Origin: Nitrososphaeria archaeon
Lineage (GTDB): Archaea; Thermoproteota; Nitrososphaeria; Nitrososphaerales; Nitrososphaeraceae
Direction: 5' to 3'
NCBI GenBank assembly: GCA_021324715.1
Contig: JAJPIN010000044.1
Span: forward strand, 1 to 12,720
Length of the DNA stretch: 12,720 bases
Below the pieces are notes generated by a model. The model searched no databases. It saw only the letters and a list, made by a program, of their open reading frames with translations, and had not been told where the DNA came from. Positions 5,476 through 11,340 of the stretch are shown one piece after another. The position numbers and the translations under genes are program-made. Numbering within the stretch: the first letter of the stretch is position 1; each line of letters begins with the position of its first letter.

Positions 5476-6693
5476 TTAGTGCAAATAACTGACTTCCCAG
5501 ATGGCAGGTGCGCTTGCTGTTTCATTGCCGCCTGCCCACTGCACATTAAGTGTTCCTGTACCCTGTAACCGCATATATTGAGGTGTTCCGTATATGGTTG
5601 CATTAGTATTAACAATAGTAGACTGGCTTGCAACGATTGAAGGGTTAGTAAGAGTCAGAGTAGCAGAATTTGTGCCGTTCTTCCATTGTAAGGTCAGTAT
5701 TTCTGGGTATGTATGGAATCCTCCAGGAGAAGTTAGGTTTTTCCCTGATGCGTGCGCGGTGACGCCCTTCATAGTTTCGACCAAGACCTTACTTGGCCCA
5801 TTTCCTTTGGCTAAATAGGCATCCACTGTTTTCTGTTGGTTGAATGCCGCTGAAGTGGTAAGTACAAACATGTCTATAGTGTAGTTACCATAATGACCAG
5901 TTGACCAGTACCAGCCGTCGTAGTCCTGATTCCAGTTGACTGTTCCCCACTGCTTGTCTATATACCCTGTTCCCTCTACGCTGTGAGACTGACCGCCGTA
6001 GGTCAAGTTGCCTTTAAGTTTAGCAAAGGGCATTGGGTCATTCGTAGCGCTGAATCGTGTCAGCGATGGGTCGAAAAACCACATACCACTGCCGCCAAAT
6101 CTTGTGGGTGGAGCGGCACTTTGGAAAACTAGATTTGCTCCAACTCCATTCGCCGTCGGTGCAAAGTGCAAATTAACTGTCTTCAAATCACCACGAGCCC
6201 AGGTATCACCCATCGTTACATTCATTGTATTGCGTGCCGCCTTGAATTGGGTTACATCTACTTTGATTTCCCCTCCTAAATGCGTGCCGTTAGGAGTCGT
6301 AATGGCTATAGTGCCGTAGGGCTGAAGCGGTCCATTGTTGTCAACCCAAGGCTTTGTAAGTAATGTAATTTGTGTTGTTGAATTATCATTGAATTTTCCC
6401 TGTAAGTACCACCACTCAAATACGCCTGGCATTGGATTGGTTGCCATGCCAGCATCTGATGGTTGCATCGTAGGTGCCTGCCCTTCAAATATCCTATATT
6501 TTTGTGTGTCACCTGTAATCACTTGATTCGTAGTTGCATTTGCGATAGAAGGGTAAGATGAAAGGCCAATTAGTCCTGACAATAGTACTGCTACTAGTAT
6601 CATTCTGGTCAAAAAGATCGTATTACCTGCTCGAATAGGGAATACTTTTAGTCTGACCTTTAGAGAATTCTGATTAATTCCGATTTTCGACAT
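5476..6693 (-). CDS. secreted CrtC/AttH-like lipocalin-fold protein
   Basis: This 405-residue protein matches the two-lipocalin-domain CrtC/AttH/kievitone-hydratase-like family. It has the EWWY motif (93-96) opening the first domain and GTGYIDKQWG (241-250), equivalent to the family's Y-x-D-H-Q-W-G, before the second domain (about 260-405). CrtC members hydrate carotenoid double bonds; many relatives have unknown substrates. The His of that motif is Lys here, so catalysis is uncertain. A signal peptide (31-53, ending near AIANA-type residues SIANA) predicts export, and at least eight N-x-S/T sequons suggest surface glycosylation. The first 30 residues are unusual: a TATA-like box lies immediately before ATG 6693, so the start may instead be Met31 (6603), though a second upstream TATA (6742-6748) could serve 6693. 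It lies inside the tRNA-fragment region. Confidence 0.75.
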   Translation of the reverse strand: MSKIGINQNSLKVRLKVFPIRAGNTIFLTRMILVAVLLSGLIGLSSYPSIANATTNQVITGDTQKYRIFEGQAPTMQPSDAGMATNPMPGVFEWWYLQGKFNDNSTTQITLLTKPWVDNNGPLQPYGTIAITTPNGTHLGGEIKVDVTQFKAARNTMNVTMGDTWARGDLKTVNLHFAPTANGVGANLVFQSAAPPTRFGGSGMWFFDPSLTRFSATNDPMPFAKLKGNLTYGGQSHSVEGTGYIDKQWGTVNWNQDYDGWYWSTGHYGNYTIDMFVLTTSAAFNQQKTVDAYLAKGNGPSKVLVETMKGVTAHASGKNLTSPGGFHTYPEILTLQWKNGTNSATLTLTNPSIVASQSTIVNTNATIYGTPQYMRLQGTGTLNVQWAGGNETASAPAIWEVSYLH

Positions 6694-6700
6694 TTAAATA

Positions 6701-6773
6701 TATATAGACTAACCTAGTATTTACGCTTTAGTCAGATAAACTATATAGGTTAATCTAGTAATTACGGTTGATT
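6701..6773 (-). promoter_or_regulatory. 41-bp tandem promoter/operator repeat
   Basis: Two copies, near 6701-6732 and 6742-6773, share TATATAG, CTAGTA and TTACG in the same order and spacing, 41 bp apart (about four helical turns). Each holds a TATA-like core preceded, on the minus strand, by CGTAA-x-TACTAG. They lie directly upstream of the lipocalin-like gene, suggesting tandem promoters or a duplicated regulator site. Confidence 0.45.
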
Positions 6774-6951
6774 TAGCAACTGGAGTGCACCGCATTAAAT
6801 TTAGTGTTTAGATAGATATTAAAAGCAGTAATGAAAATAGACTTCGTTTTCAATAGTAAAAGCACTTTACCCTGCGCAAATGTTGCTAAATCATGACCGA
6901 TATTTGAAGACATTACCTAGCGAGCAACGTGTTCCAGCGAAAATTTTATTC

Positions 6952-7000
6952 GGTGTCGCTGGGATTTGAACCTTGCTGGTAAGCGGGTTCAGCTACTAGG
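6952..7000 (-). pseudogene. tRNA 3'-half-like relic
   Basis: Read on the minus strand this holds a T-loop segment, GGTTCAAATCCCAG, followed by GCGACACC as an acceptor-like 3' strand. It is preceded by an arm GCTG...CAGC that could be a long variable arm as in tRNA-Ser or -Leu. No D-arm, 5' acceptor strand or clear anticodon stem is seen, so it cannot be a working tRNA. A decayed tRNA 3' end or att relic is most likely. Confidence 0.4.
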
Positions 7001-7003
7001 AAG

Positions 7004-7026
7004 GTAAAATGTGGGCCCAATTTTAC
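7004..7026. repeat. inverted repeat around TGGGCCCA
   Basis: GTAAAAT (7004-7010) and ATTTTAC (7020-7026) flank GTGGGCCCA. The decamer GTGGGCCCAA (7011-7020) recurs in inverted orientation at 5326-5335, so a pair of inverted copies brackets the lipocalin-like gene. TTGAACC follows at 7030-7036, a faint further echo of the tRNA(CAT) 3' end. Confidence 0.45.
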
Positions 7027-7132
7027 ATGTTGAACCTGATAAGTCACCATTAGAGTCATCTATCACCGAGCAAGATTGGGCTAATTTAAAGAATGTTAAG
7101 AGTTAAATGTTTTGATAGTTTCTGATGATTAC

Positions 7133-7543
7133 ATGTTAGGAGATTTAATAAGTGAAGAGAAAGGCAAGATAACAAGTCAAAGAGTACTGGATGTTGAAGG
7201 TGGAGAACCAAAGATAGAAACTACTTTTTCAGCAACAGGGAACTATAGGGGTGTAGAGACAACAGCTACAGTAACGTATTCGGGTTGTCCAAGACCTGGT
7301 GGAGCGATATATGGCGAAGGTCAAGGAGTATTGATGAGTAAAGATGGACAGGAAATGGCAACTTGGACAGGACAAGGCATAGGAAGAGTTACTAGTCCAG
7401 GAAAAATAAGATTCGCAGGCTCGTTGTTTTTTAGCACATCTTCGACTGGAAAACTATCTTTCCTTAACAACTTGGTAGGAGTATTCGAGTATGAATCAGA
7501 TGAGTCAGGAAATACGTCAGCTAAAGCATGGGAGTGGAAGTGA
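7133..7543 (+). CDS. conserved hypothetical beta-rich protein, 136 residues
   Basis: The protein reads as an all-beta, Gly-rich barrel: repeated strands with GEGQGVLMSKDGQE and TWTGQGIGR in the middle and a C-terminal segment AGSLFF...GVFEYE ending in AWEWK. I recall similar short hypothetical proteins from soil archaea and bacteria with the pattern YGEGQG, ATWTGQG and a final WEWK, but cannot name a function; a lipocalin or allene-oxide-cyclase-like barrel is a guess. No signal peptide is seen. I chose ATG 7133 over the in-frame TTG at 7112 because the TATA-like element at 7081-7091 would start transcription at about 7112. It stands alone between tRNA-like relics, so it may be cargo of an integrated element. 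Confidence 0.65.
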   Translation: MLGDLISEEKGKITSQRVLDVEGGEPKIETTFSATGNYRGVETTATVTYSGCPRPGGAIYGEGQGVLMSKDGQEMATWTGQGIGRVTSPGKIRFAGSLFFSTSSTGKLSFLNNLVGVFEYESDESGNTSAKAWEWK

Positions 7544-7669
7544 TTTACAGTAGCTGGGTCAAACACGAACAGTTAGTTAGTTTGACTTCATTTTTCTATC
7601 GTTCGGAGGGAAAGTAATTCCTTAAAAGACATCCAAAATTAGTGTAAAAAAATAAATTATTTTACAGTC

Positions 7670-7939
7670 TTATTTTGATTCACAGGATGATAATGCTAAT
7701 CTAAACTCTCCTGGGCTCGGATACATTCCACGTTGTTCAAATCCCACTATTTTATCTCTGCATATAGAATATTGTTTCATCGTTCCTTCTGTGTATAATA
7801 TTCCTACATACATCAACAAAATAATTGCCATAGTTATTGCTACTGATATTAGCAATATGGATGAGGTCTTGGGTTCACTATGCTTTGATTTTGTAATTTC
7901 TTTTGTTCTTAAGAACAGAGTATCTAGTATGACACTCAA
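7670..7939 (-). CDS. small single-pass membrane protein, 89 residues
   Basis: A basic cytoplasmic N-terminus (residues 1-25) leads to one membrane helix (about 27-48, ILLISVAITMAIILLMYVGI) and an outer tail of some 40 residues with two cysteines (Cys60, Cys86) that could form a disulfide. The start is a TTG at 7939, supported by an SD-like GGGAG (7948-7952 on the opposite strand) 8 bases upstream, unlike the mostly leaderless neighbours. No family is recognised. It is convergent with the gene at 7133-7543, with T-rich sequence between. Confidence 0.6.
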   Translation of the reverse strand: MSVILDTLFLRTKEITKSKHSEPKTSSILLISVAITMAIILLMYVGILYTEGTMKQYSICRDKIVGFEQRGMYPSPGEFRLALSSCESK

Positions 7940-8100
7940 TTCAAAATCTCCCTTTTAATGATTTTTGGATTCATAAGTTATCTACGCTGAAACGACCACT
8001 TTAAGCCTAGTAAAGCTCCCTTGTTACTAGTATCAAGCCTCTGGTATTTTTAATGCTAGAATTTTATTTCTAAATTTTTTACTAATATGAAGCGTTGCAT
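7940..8100. other. intergenic, nothing recognised
   Basis: AT-rich, carrying the SD-like site and probable promoter of the 7670-7939 gene at its left end. No other feature is seen. Confidence 0.3.
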
Positions 8101-8101
8101 G

Positions 8102-8140
8102 GGAAGTGGGATTTGAACCCATTAGCCACACTTGGGGTTT
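8102..8140 (-). repeat. tRNA 3'-half-like repeat, copy A
   Basis: Read on the minus strand it contains ATGGGTTCAAATCCCA (a near-perfect T-arm) followed by CTTCCC and preceded by AAACCCCAAG. It matches copy B (8367-8405) at 32 of 39 positions in the same orientation. The pattern resembles the variable arm, T-arm and 3' acceptor strand of a class II tRNA such as tRNA-Leu. D-arm and anticodon parts are missing. Confidence 0.5.
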
Positions 8141-8234
8141 AACCGATTTAAGGATTTGACAATTTTGATAATTATTGAAATTTAACTCAATTTTTTAAAC
8201 AACCTAAGCATTACATATTGTATTGTTGGATTCT

Positions 8235-8336
8235 ATGTTGTTGATTTACGGAATAACGGCCTCAGGCTTCATAGGTCTATTGATACTACTGTTAATATCC
8301 AGGGATAAAAAATATCGACATAAGAATTGGACATGA
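8235..8336 (+). CDS. 33-residue membrane micro-protein
   Basis: ATG at 8235 opens a 33-codon frame. Residues 2-21 form a single hydrophobic helix (LLIYGITASGFIGLLILLLI), followed by a strongly basic tail (SRDKKYRHKNW), the positive-inside signature of a membrane peptide. A TATA-like TTTTTTAAAC (8190-8199) would start transcription near 8222. Size and topology resemble regulatory micro-proteins such as KdpF, but there is no specific match. It lies between the two tRNA-like direct repeats (8102-8140 and 8367-8405). Confidence 0.45.
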   Translation: MLLIYGITASGFIGLLILLLISRDKKYRHKNWT

Positions 8337-8366
8337 ATAATTAATGATTGTATTTTAATTACGGCC

Positions 8367-8405
8367 GGGAGTGGGATTCGAAACCATTAGTTATGCTTGG
8401 GGTTT
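8367..8405 (-). repeat. tRNA 3'-half-like repeat, copy B
   Basis: Minus-strand sequence ATGGTTTCGAATCCCA followed by CTCCCGGC, with the same AAACCCCAAG upstream as copy A, 265 bp away. The T-loop TTCGAAT is canonical, but the T-stem has a mismatch relative to copy A, as expected of a decaying tRNA relic. Confidence 0.5.
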
Positions 8406-8472
8406 CAACTTACAGAAATTTGAGTTAACTTTTCCTCTTCAAGTAACACTAACGTCTTTGATTATATGCTAT

Positions 8473-8733
8473 CTACCCTCGGTTAATCTAAAATCGTAGA
8501 ATTTAATGTAATCTTTCACTGCGTCAATAGCATATGCTTTTTTTACATAGACGGCAAAATAAGACAATTCCTCGTCCCCAAGTAGTCGGTCATCCTGGAC
8601 TAGATATCCAAGTTTTTCAAATAATTAAGTACAACTTTCAGTCTCTTTGGATATTGTCTTTTCGACTCCGGCGCTCTTAGGGCATAGAGAAACATTTCTA
8701 GAGGATTCCTTCATCTAAGGTGATGTTACTCAT
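8473..8733 (-). pseudogene. decayed tyrosine-recombinase (integrase) N-terminal fragment
   Basis: Three pieces in shifting frames on the minus strand read as one protein: MSNITLDEGIL from ATG 8733; then, from 8695, MFLYALRAPESKRQYPKRLK and on to a stop at 8600; then, after another frame change, a stretch ending AVKDYIKFYDFRLTEGR with a stop at 8473. The phrase 'ALRAPESKRQYPKRLK...L.YL' is typical of the SAM-like core-binding domain of archaeal phage-type integrases, and the last piece resembles its final helices. The catalytic domain (R...HxxR...Y) is absent. Two frame changes and the truncation show a dead gene. It lies 55 bp from the 3' end of the tRNA(CAT) gene, the usual place for an integrase next to its attachment tRNA. 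Confidence 0.5.
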
Positions 8734-8787
8734 CTTGGTACACTGCTTACATATATACGGGCCAAGATTTAAGCGTCGTTATCAAAA

Positions 8788-8862
8788 TGGGCCCAAGGGG
8801 ATTTGAACCCCCGGCCGACCGGTTATGAGCCGGTCGCTCTAACCAGGCTGAGCTATGGGCCC
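8788..8862 (-). tRNA. tRNA with CAT anticodon (tRNA-Ile2 or elongator tRNA-Met)
   Basis: The cloverleaf is complete: acceptor GGGCCCA with TGGGCCC and discriminator A, D-arm beginning GCTCAGCC, anticodon stem GACCG/CGGTC around a loop with CAT, and a T-arm with GGTTCAAATCC. It is 75 nt, without intron or encoded CCA. The GGGCCC acceptor is typical of archaeal isoleucine tRNAs, so the agmatidine-type tRNA-Ile(CAT) is my first reading; elongator Met is the alternative, and initiator Met is unlikely because the anticodon stem lacks three consecutive G:C pairs in the initiator arrangement. Its 3' end is duplicated at 5287-5299 and borders an integrase relic. Confidence 0.9.
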
Positions 8863-8888
8863 AACAGACTTTTTCGCTATGAAAATAT

Positions 8889-8898
8889 GTATAAAGGT
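8889..8898 (-). promoter_or_regulatory. TATA box of the tRNA(CAT) gene
   Basis: On the minus strand CCTTTATAC is centred about 29 bp before the tRNA 5' end at 8862. Confidence 0.5.
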
Positions 8899-8967
8899 TT
8901 TGAAAAAGAACAATGTTATACCTCTTGGACTGGACTTCCGTTAGTCCCTTGCCTAGGCCATGACAGT

Positions 8968-9624
8968 CTAGTTAAAAGGTCTTACGTATTTTTCATAGAC
9001 AGCATCTAACAATAAATTTTGGGCATCAAGAGACTTTGCAGCTGCCCTGAAACATATGTCATGTTTATGGACCGGAATCTTTTTTATCATATTTCTCCAT
9101 ATTTCTGCATGTCTGATATCGGCTTCTTCATGAAGTTCAAAATAGTTAGTTGAATCAAAATCAGAAATATTGTAGAATTCATGCAAACCCTCAATCTTTG
9201 ATCTGCTTATGTTAGGCAAATCCATCTCATATGCATACATCGCACAAACACTTGGTTGTATTGAGTCGTTAGTTAATTCCACAAGAGAAGATACTGCAGT
9301 CTTTGTATTTTCATCACAAACATAATTTAACAGCTCTTGTTTTTGAACTCCAAGAGATGTAGCAAACCTTATCCACGGCTCAATATGACTTAATTCTTCT
9401 TTCTGACTCTCATCAACGATGCTCTTCAATTTCTGGTCTTGCAATTTTAACTTGATATTGTCAACCATCTCTGGAACCAATTTCACTAATTGGAAATACT
9501 CCAGAGAATAACCCTGTAATTGATTTAAATTTAATTCTCCATTTGACCACATCTTGTAAAATGGATGTTTTAAAAGGCTCCTCTTCTCTACTTCTTTATC
9601 TATTCTTAAAATCAGTTCGTTCAT
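8968..9624 (-). CDS. CADD-like TenA/PqqC-fold diiron protein (putative p-aminobenzoate synthase)
   Basis: This roughly 218-residue all-helical protein belongs to the heme-oxygenase-like diiron family and most resembles chlamydial CADD. There, known work shows pABA made from the enzyme's own Tyr, with a Lys as proposed nitrogen donor, in organisms lacking pabABC. Numbering from a TTG three codons upstream, I see Tyr26 in HPFYKMW, the ligand region Glu75...His83, Tyr135-Glu136 in YAYE, Lys146 ten residues after Glu136 (as Lys152 follows Glu142 in CADD), and His168-x3-Asp172-x2-His175 in HEEADIRH. So every diagnostic CADD residue appears present. The likely role is folate or tetrahydromethanopterin precursor supply in the cytoplasm. 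ATG 9624 is chosen because the TATA-like box at 9645-9656 makes it leaderless. Alternative: TenA thiaminase, less likely. Confidence 0.75.
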   Translation of the reverse strand: MNELILRIDKEVEKRSLLKHPFYKMWSNGELNLNQLQGYSLEYFQLVKLVPEMVDNIKLKLQDQKLKSIVDESQKEELSHIEPWIRFATSLGVQKQELLNYVCDENTKTAVSSLVELTNDSIQPSVCAMYAYEMDLPNISRSKIEGLHEFYNISDFDSTNYFELHEEADIRHAEIWRNMIKKIPVHKHDICFRAAAKSLDAQNLLLDAVYEKYVRPFN

Positions 9625-9644
9625 CAAGATCAATCATCAATAAC

Positions 9645-9656
9645 CAATAATAAAAC
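9645..9656 (-). promoter_or_regulatory. TATA box of the CADD-like gene
   Basis: GGTTTTATTATT on the minus strand is centred about 26 bp before ATG 9624, predicting a leaderless mRNA. Confidence 0.5.
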
Positions 9657-9774
9657 CTTCTGTGATAATTTTTTATTTGCAGTAAATATTTATCGTTAGT
9701 CAAGAGAAAAGCTTGCACTACCGATTATTTTTACAAACTTAAAGCATAAACGTCATAATTTCGTTCGCCGTAAA

Positions 9775-9785
9775 CTATTATATTG
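9775..9785 (+). promoter_or_regulatory. TATA box of tRNA-Glu
   Basis: AACTATTATAT is centred about 28 bp before the first tRNA base at 9808. Confidence 0.5.
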
Positions 9786-9807
9786 TGAATTATACATCAT
9801 CCTAGTG

Positions 9808-9913
9808 GCTCCGGTGGTGTAGTAATCGTCACAGTAAATAACGATTGCACAGTCCGGTCAAGCATTGTGGCCTTTCGAGTCGCAGATCCCGGGTTCAAAT
9901 CCCGGCCGGAGCA
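9808..9913 (+). tRNA. tRNA-Glu(TTC) interrupted by a D-loop intron
   Basis: Acceptor strand GCTCCGG pairs with CCGGAGC plus discriminator A. The anticodon arm is GTGGC-CTTTCGA-GTCGC, giving anticodon TTC. The T-arm is CCGGG-TTCAAAT-CCCGG. Removing 30 nt from the D-loop leaves a normal 76-nt tRNA-Glu. The anticodon loop itself has no intron. No CCA is encoded, and a short T-run (9914-9917) follows. The intron position is non-canonical (canonical archaeal tRNA introns lie at 37/38); such D-loop introns are known from some Thermoproteota and Nitrososphaeria and need a broad-specificity splicing endonuclease. Confidence 0.9.
9823..9852 (+). other. 30-nt non-canonical tRNA intron with bulge-helix-bulge
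   Basis: GTGT of the 5' exon (9817-9820) pairs with GCAC of the intron (9847-9850) as the central 4-bp helix. A 3-nt bulge AGT lies on each side (9821-9823 and 9851-9853). The intron's inner stem is AATCGT (9824-9829) with ACGATT (9841-9846) around an 11-nt loop. Cutting both bulges after AG removes 9823-9852. The outer helix is weak, so this is a relaxed HBh' form. The identical AGT at both sites makes the exact cut ambiguous by up to 3 nt. Confidence 0.8.
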
Positions 9914-10028
9914 TTTTCTAATAATGCCGAGCCGTTTGCTTGCTCAAGAGTAATGAAATATCAATAAGGTAATCTAAAGCTCGACATATGAAAATACTTT
10001 AGTGTACAAGTTTTAATTTTTGTAAAAG

Positions 10029-10040
10029 AATTAAATATCA
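10029..10040 (+). promoter_or_regulatory. TATA box of the polyprenyl synthase gene
   Basis: AATTAAATATCA is centred about 40 bp before the TTG at 10075, predicting a leader of roughly 14 nt. Confidence 0.45.
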
Positions 10041-10074
10041 ATAAATGAACACTAGTCTAGGCTAGATTCCATTC

Positions 10075-10947
10075 TTGAACAGAAGAAATATTGAAGCAAA
10101 TCCACTATTGGACCAATTTAGCTCTTATTTATCAAAAATTGATGAATATCTTGCAAGAGAATTAGATCTGTACTCGTGGTCTGAATTTTATACTCCACTA
10201 AGATACGCATCAGAAGGTGGAAAAAGAATAAGACCTCTAATACTGATTTTGTCAGCCGAGACAATTTCGTCGAACAAGAGGTTAACGACGGAGGCCACAG
10301 AGGACATGTTTTTGGCTTCCTGCGCAATAGAGCTACTGCATACAGAGTCTGTTATTCATGATGACATTATAGACAAGGAAGATTACAGAAGAGGCAAACC
10401 GTCATTTCATGTAAAATATGGATATAATAGCAGCATTCTCACTGCTGATTTCGTCCTTGGAATAATACTTAATATTATTACGAAACTTAACAATGCAAAA
10501 ATTTCTGCAGAATTATCGAAGGCAGCAACAAAGATGAGTGAGGGCGAGATGATGGAAATCAAACTAACTAAAGATTTAATCCTGAAAGATGATGATTATA
10601 TTAAGGTAGTTGAAAATAAGACAGCGTCATTATTCGAAGCTGCGTCGAAAATTGGCTCACTATTAGGAGAAGGGACGGAGGAAGAGATTTCTGCTATGGG
10701 AAATTTTGGACATTTGTTGGGAATAGCATACCAGATTCACGATGACATCATGGACTGGAACAATGAAGATAGGCTATTTAATATTCTGGTAAGAAACAAT
10801 AAGGAATCTGTTGAATTTATAGAACGGATGGAAAATTTATACATGTCTTATTCGTCAAAAGCAAAAAATGAATTAAAGAAGATCAGTGATTCCACTTCAA
10901 AGAAACATCTTGAACATCTGACAGATTTGAAGTTTTTGCAATTTTAA
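10075..10947 (+). CDS. trans-polyprenyl diphosphate synthase, divergent paralog
   Basis: The family condenses isopentenyl diphosphate onto an allylic diphosphate to build the C20 or longer chains used for archaeal ether lipids and menaquinone side chains. Seen here: GGKRIRP (48-54), first Asp-rich motif DDIID (96-100), RRGKPS (105-110), KTASL (182-186) and second Asp-rich motif DDIMD (223-227). Residues -5 and -4 to the first motif are Glu and Ser, not bulky aromatics, which in this family favours longer products (inference). After the second motif the usual G-K...D...G-K-x-T segment is missing, and the protein is 290 residues against the usual 320-350, so this is a divergent paralog with possibly altered activity. 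The start is TTG 10075, because a TAG lies 12 bases upstream in frame. Confidence 0.85.
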   Translation: MNRRNIEANPLLDQFSSYLSKIDEYLARELDLYSWSEFYTPLRYASEGGKRIRPLILILSAETISSNKRLTTEATEDMFLASCAIELLHTESVIHDDIIDKEDYRRGKPSFHVKYGYNSSILTADFVLGIILNIITKLNNAKISAELSKAATKMSEGEMMEIKLTKDLILKDDDYIKVVENKTASLFEAASKIGSLLGEGTEEEISAMGNFGHLLGIAYQIHDDIMDWNNEDRLFNILVRNNKESVEFIERMENLYMSYSSKAKNELKKISDSTSKKHLEHLTDLKFLQF

Positions 10948-10967
10948 TTTCCTAAGAAACTGTTTCC

Positions 10968-11330
10968 TTAAGTCTCACTTAGTTCCTGGATCCTCAAAAG
11001 ACGATACGACTCAATGAATTTTAATGCAAAGTTATCCGCTCCTTTTTCTGAACCTCTATGTTCCAACCCTCTGTTTCTCAAATGATGATAAAACTCATGC
11101 AATATCACAAAGGGATTATAAAAGATTTCGGAATTTATGACATAAATCCGTCTCTTTTTTCCAACATAGACTGCACTTACGGTTTTTCTTTTCCCCTTTA
11201 TAGTACCGACTACGATTTCCGGTGGCTGAATATTGTAATAGCTAGAAAGTAATTGGATTGATTCCTCTGTTCTCTTATTTAAAATCAATTTTACTATTAA
11301 CGACTGTGTTTTGGTATCCGGAAATTCCAT
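10968..11330 (-). CDS. IrrE/ImmA-like HExxH zinc metallopeptidase
   Basis: This 120-residue single-domain protein has the zinc-protease motif HEFYH at 78-82 (ligands His78 and His82, catalytic Glu79) followed by SEKGADNFA (94-102), where Glu95 is the likely third ligand. This is the arrangement of the M78/ImmA-IrrE fold, whose members cleave repressors in phage, mobile-element and stress regulation; no HTH domain is fused here. A strand rich in basic residues (45-63) precedes the helix. It is the third gene of an apparent operon: ATG 11330 follows the stop of the four-Cys mini-gene by 10 bases. It converges with the polyprenyl synthase, with stop codons 20 bases apart. A SprT-like assignment is the alternative. 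Confidence 0.75.
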   Translation of the reverse strand: MEFPDTKTQSLIVKLILNKRTEESIQLLSSYYNIQPPEIVVGTIKGKRKTVSAVYVGKKRRIYVINSEIFYNPFVILHEFYHHLRNRGLEHRGSEKGADNFALKFIESYRLLRIQELSET

Positions 11331-11340
11331 TTATTTCTAG

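Larger units (their letters stand above)
6774..7111. other. intergenic region with tRNA-like relics
   Basis: No protein gene is seen. The right half carries the T-arm fragment at 6952-7000 and the GGGCCC-centred inverted repeat at 7004-7026. A TATA-like CTAATTTAAAG (7081-7091) precedes the next gene. Confidence 0.4.

Noticed and set aside
7735..7745. GTTCAAATCCC on the plus strand, a T-arm-like 11-mer
   Set aside because: It lies inside the 7670-7939 coding region and has no acceptor or D-arm context, so it is probably chance.
8803..9009. 68-codon plus-strand frame across the tRNA(CAT)
   Set aside because: It is simply a reading of the tRNA complement (the familiar NPRPTGYEPVALTRLSYGP artefact).
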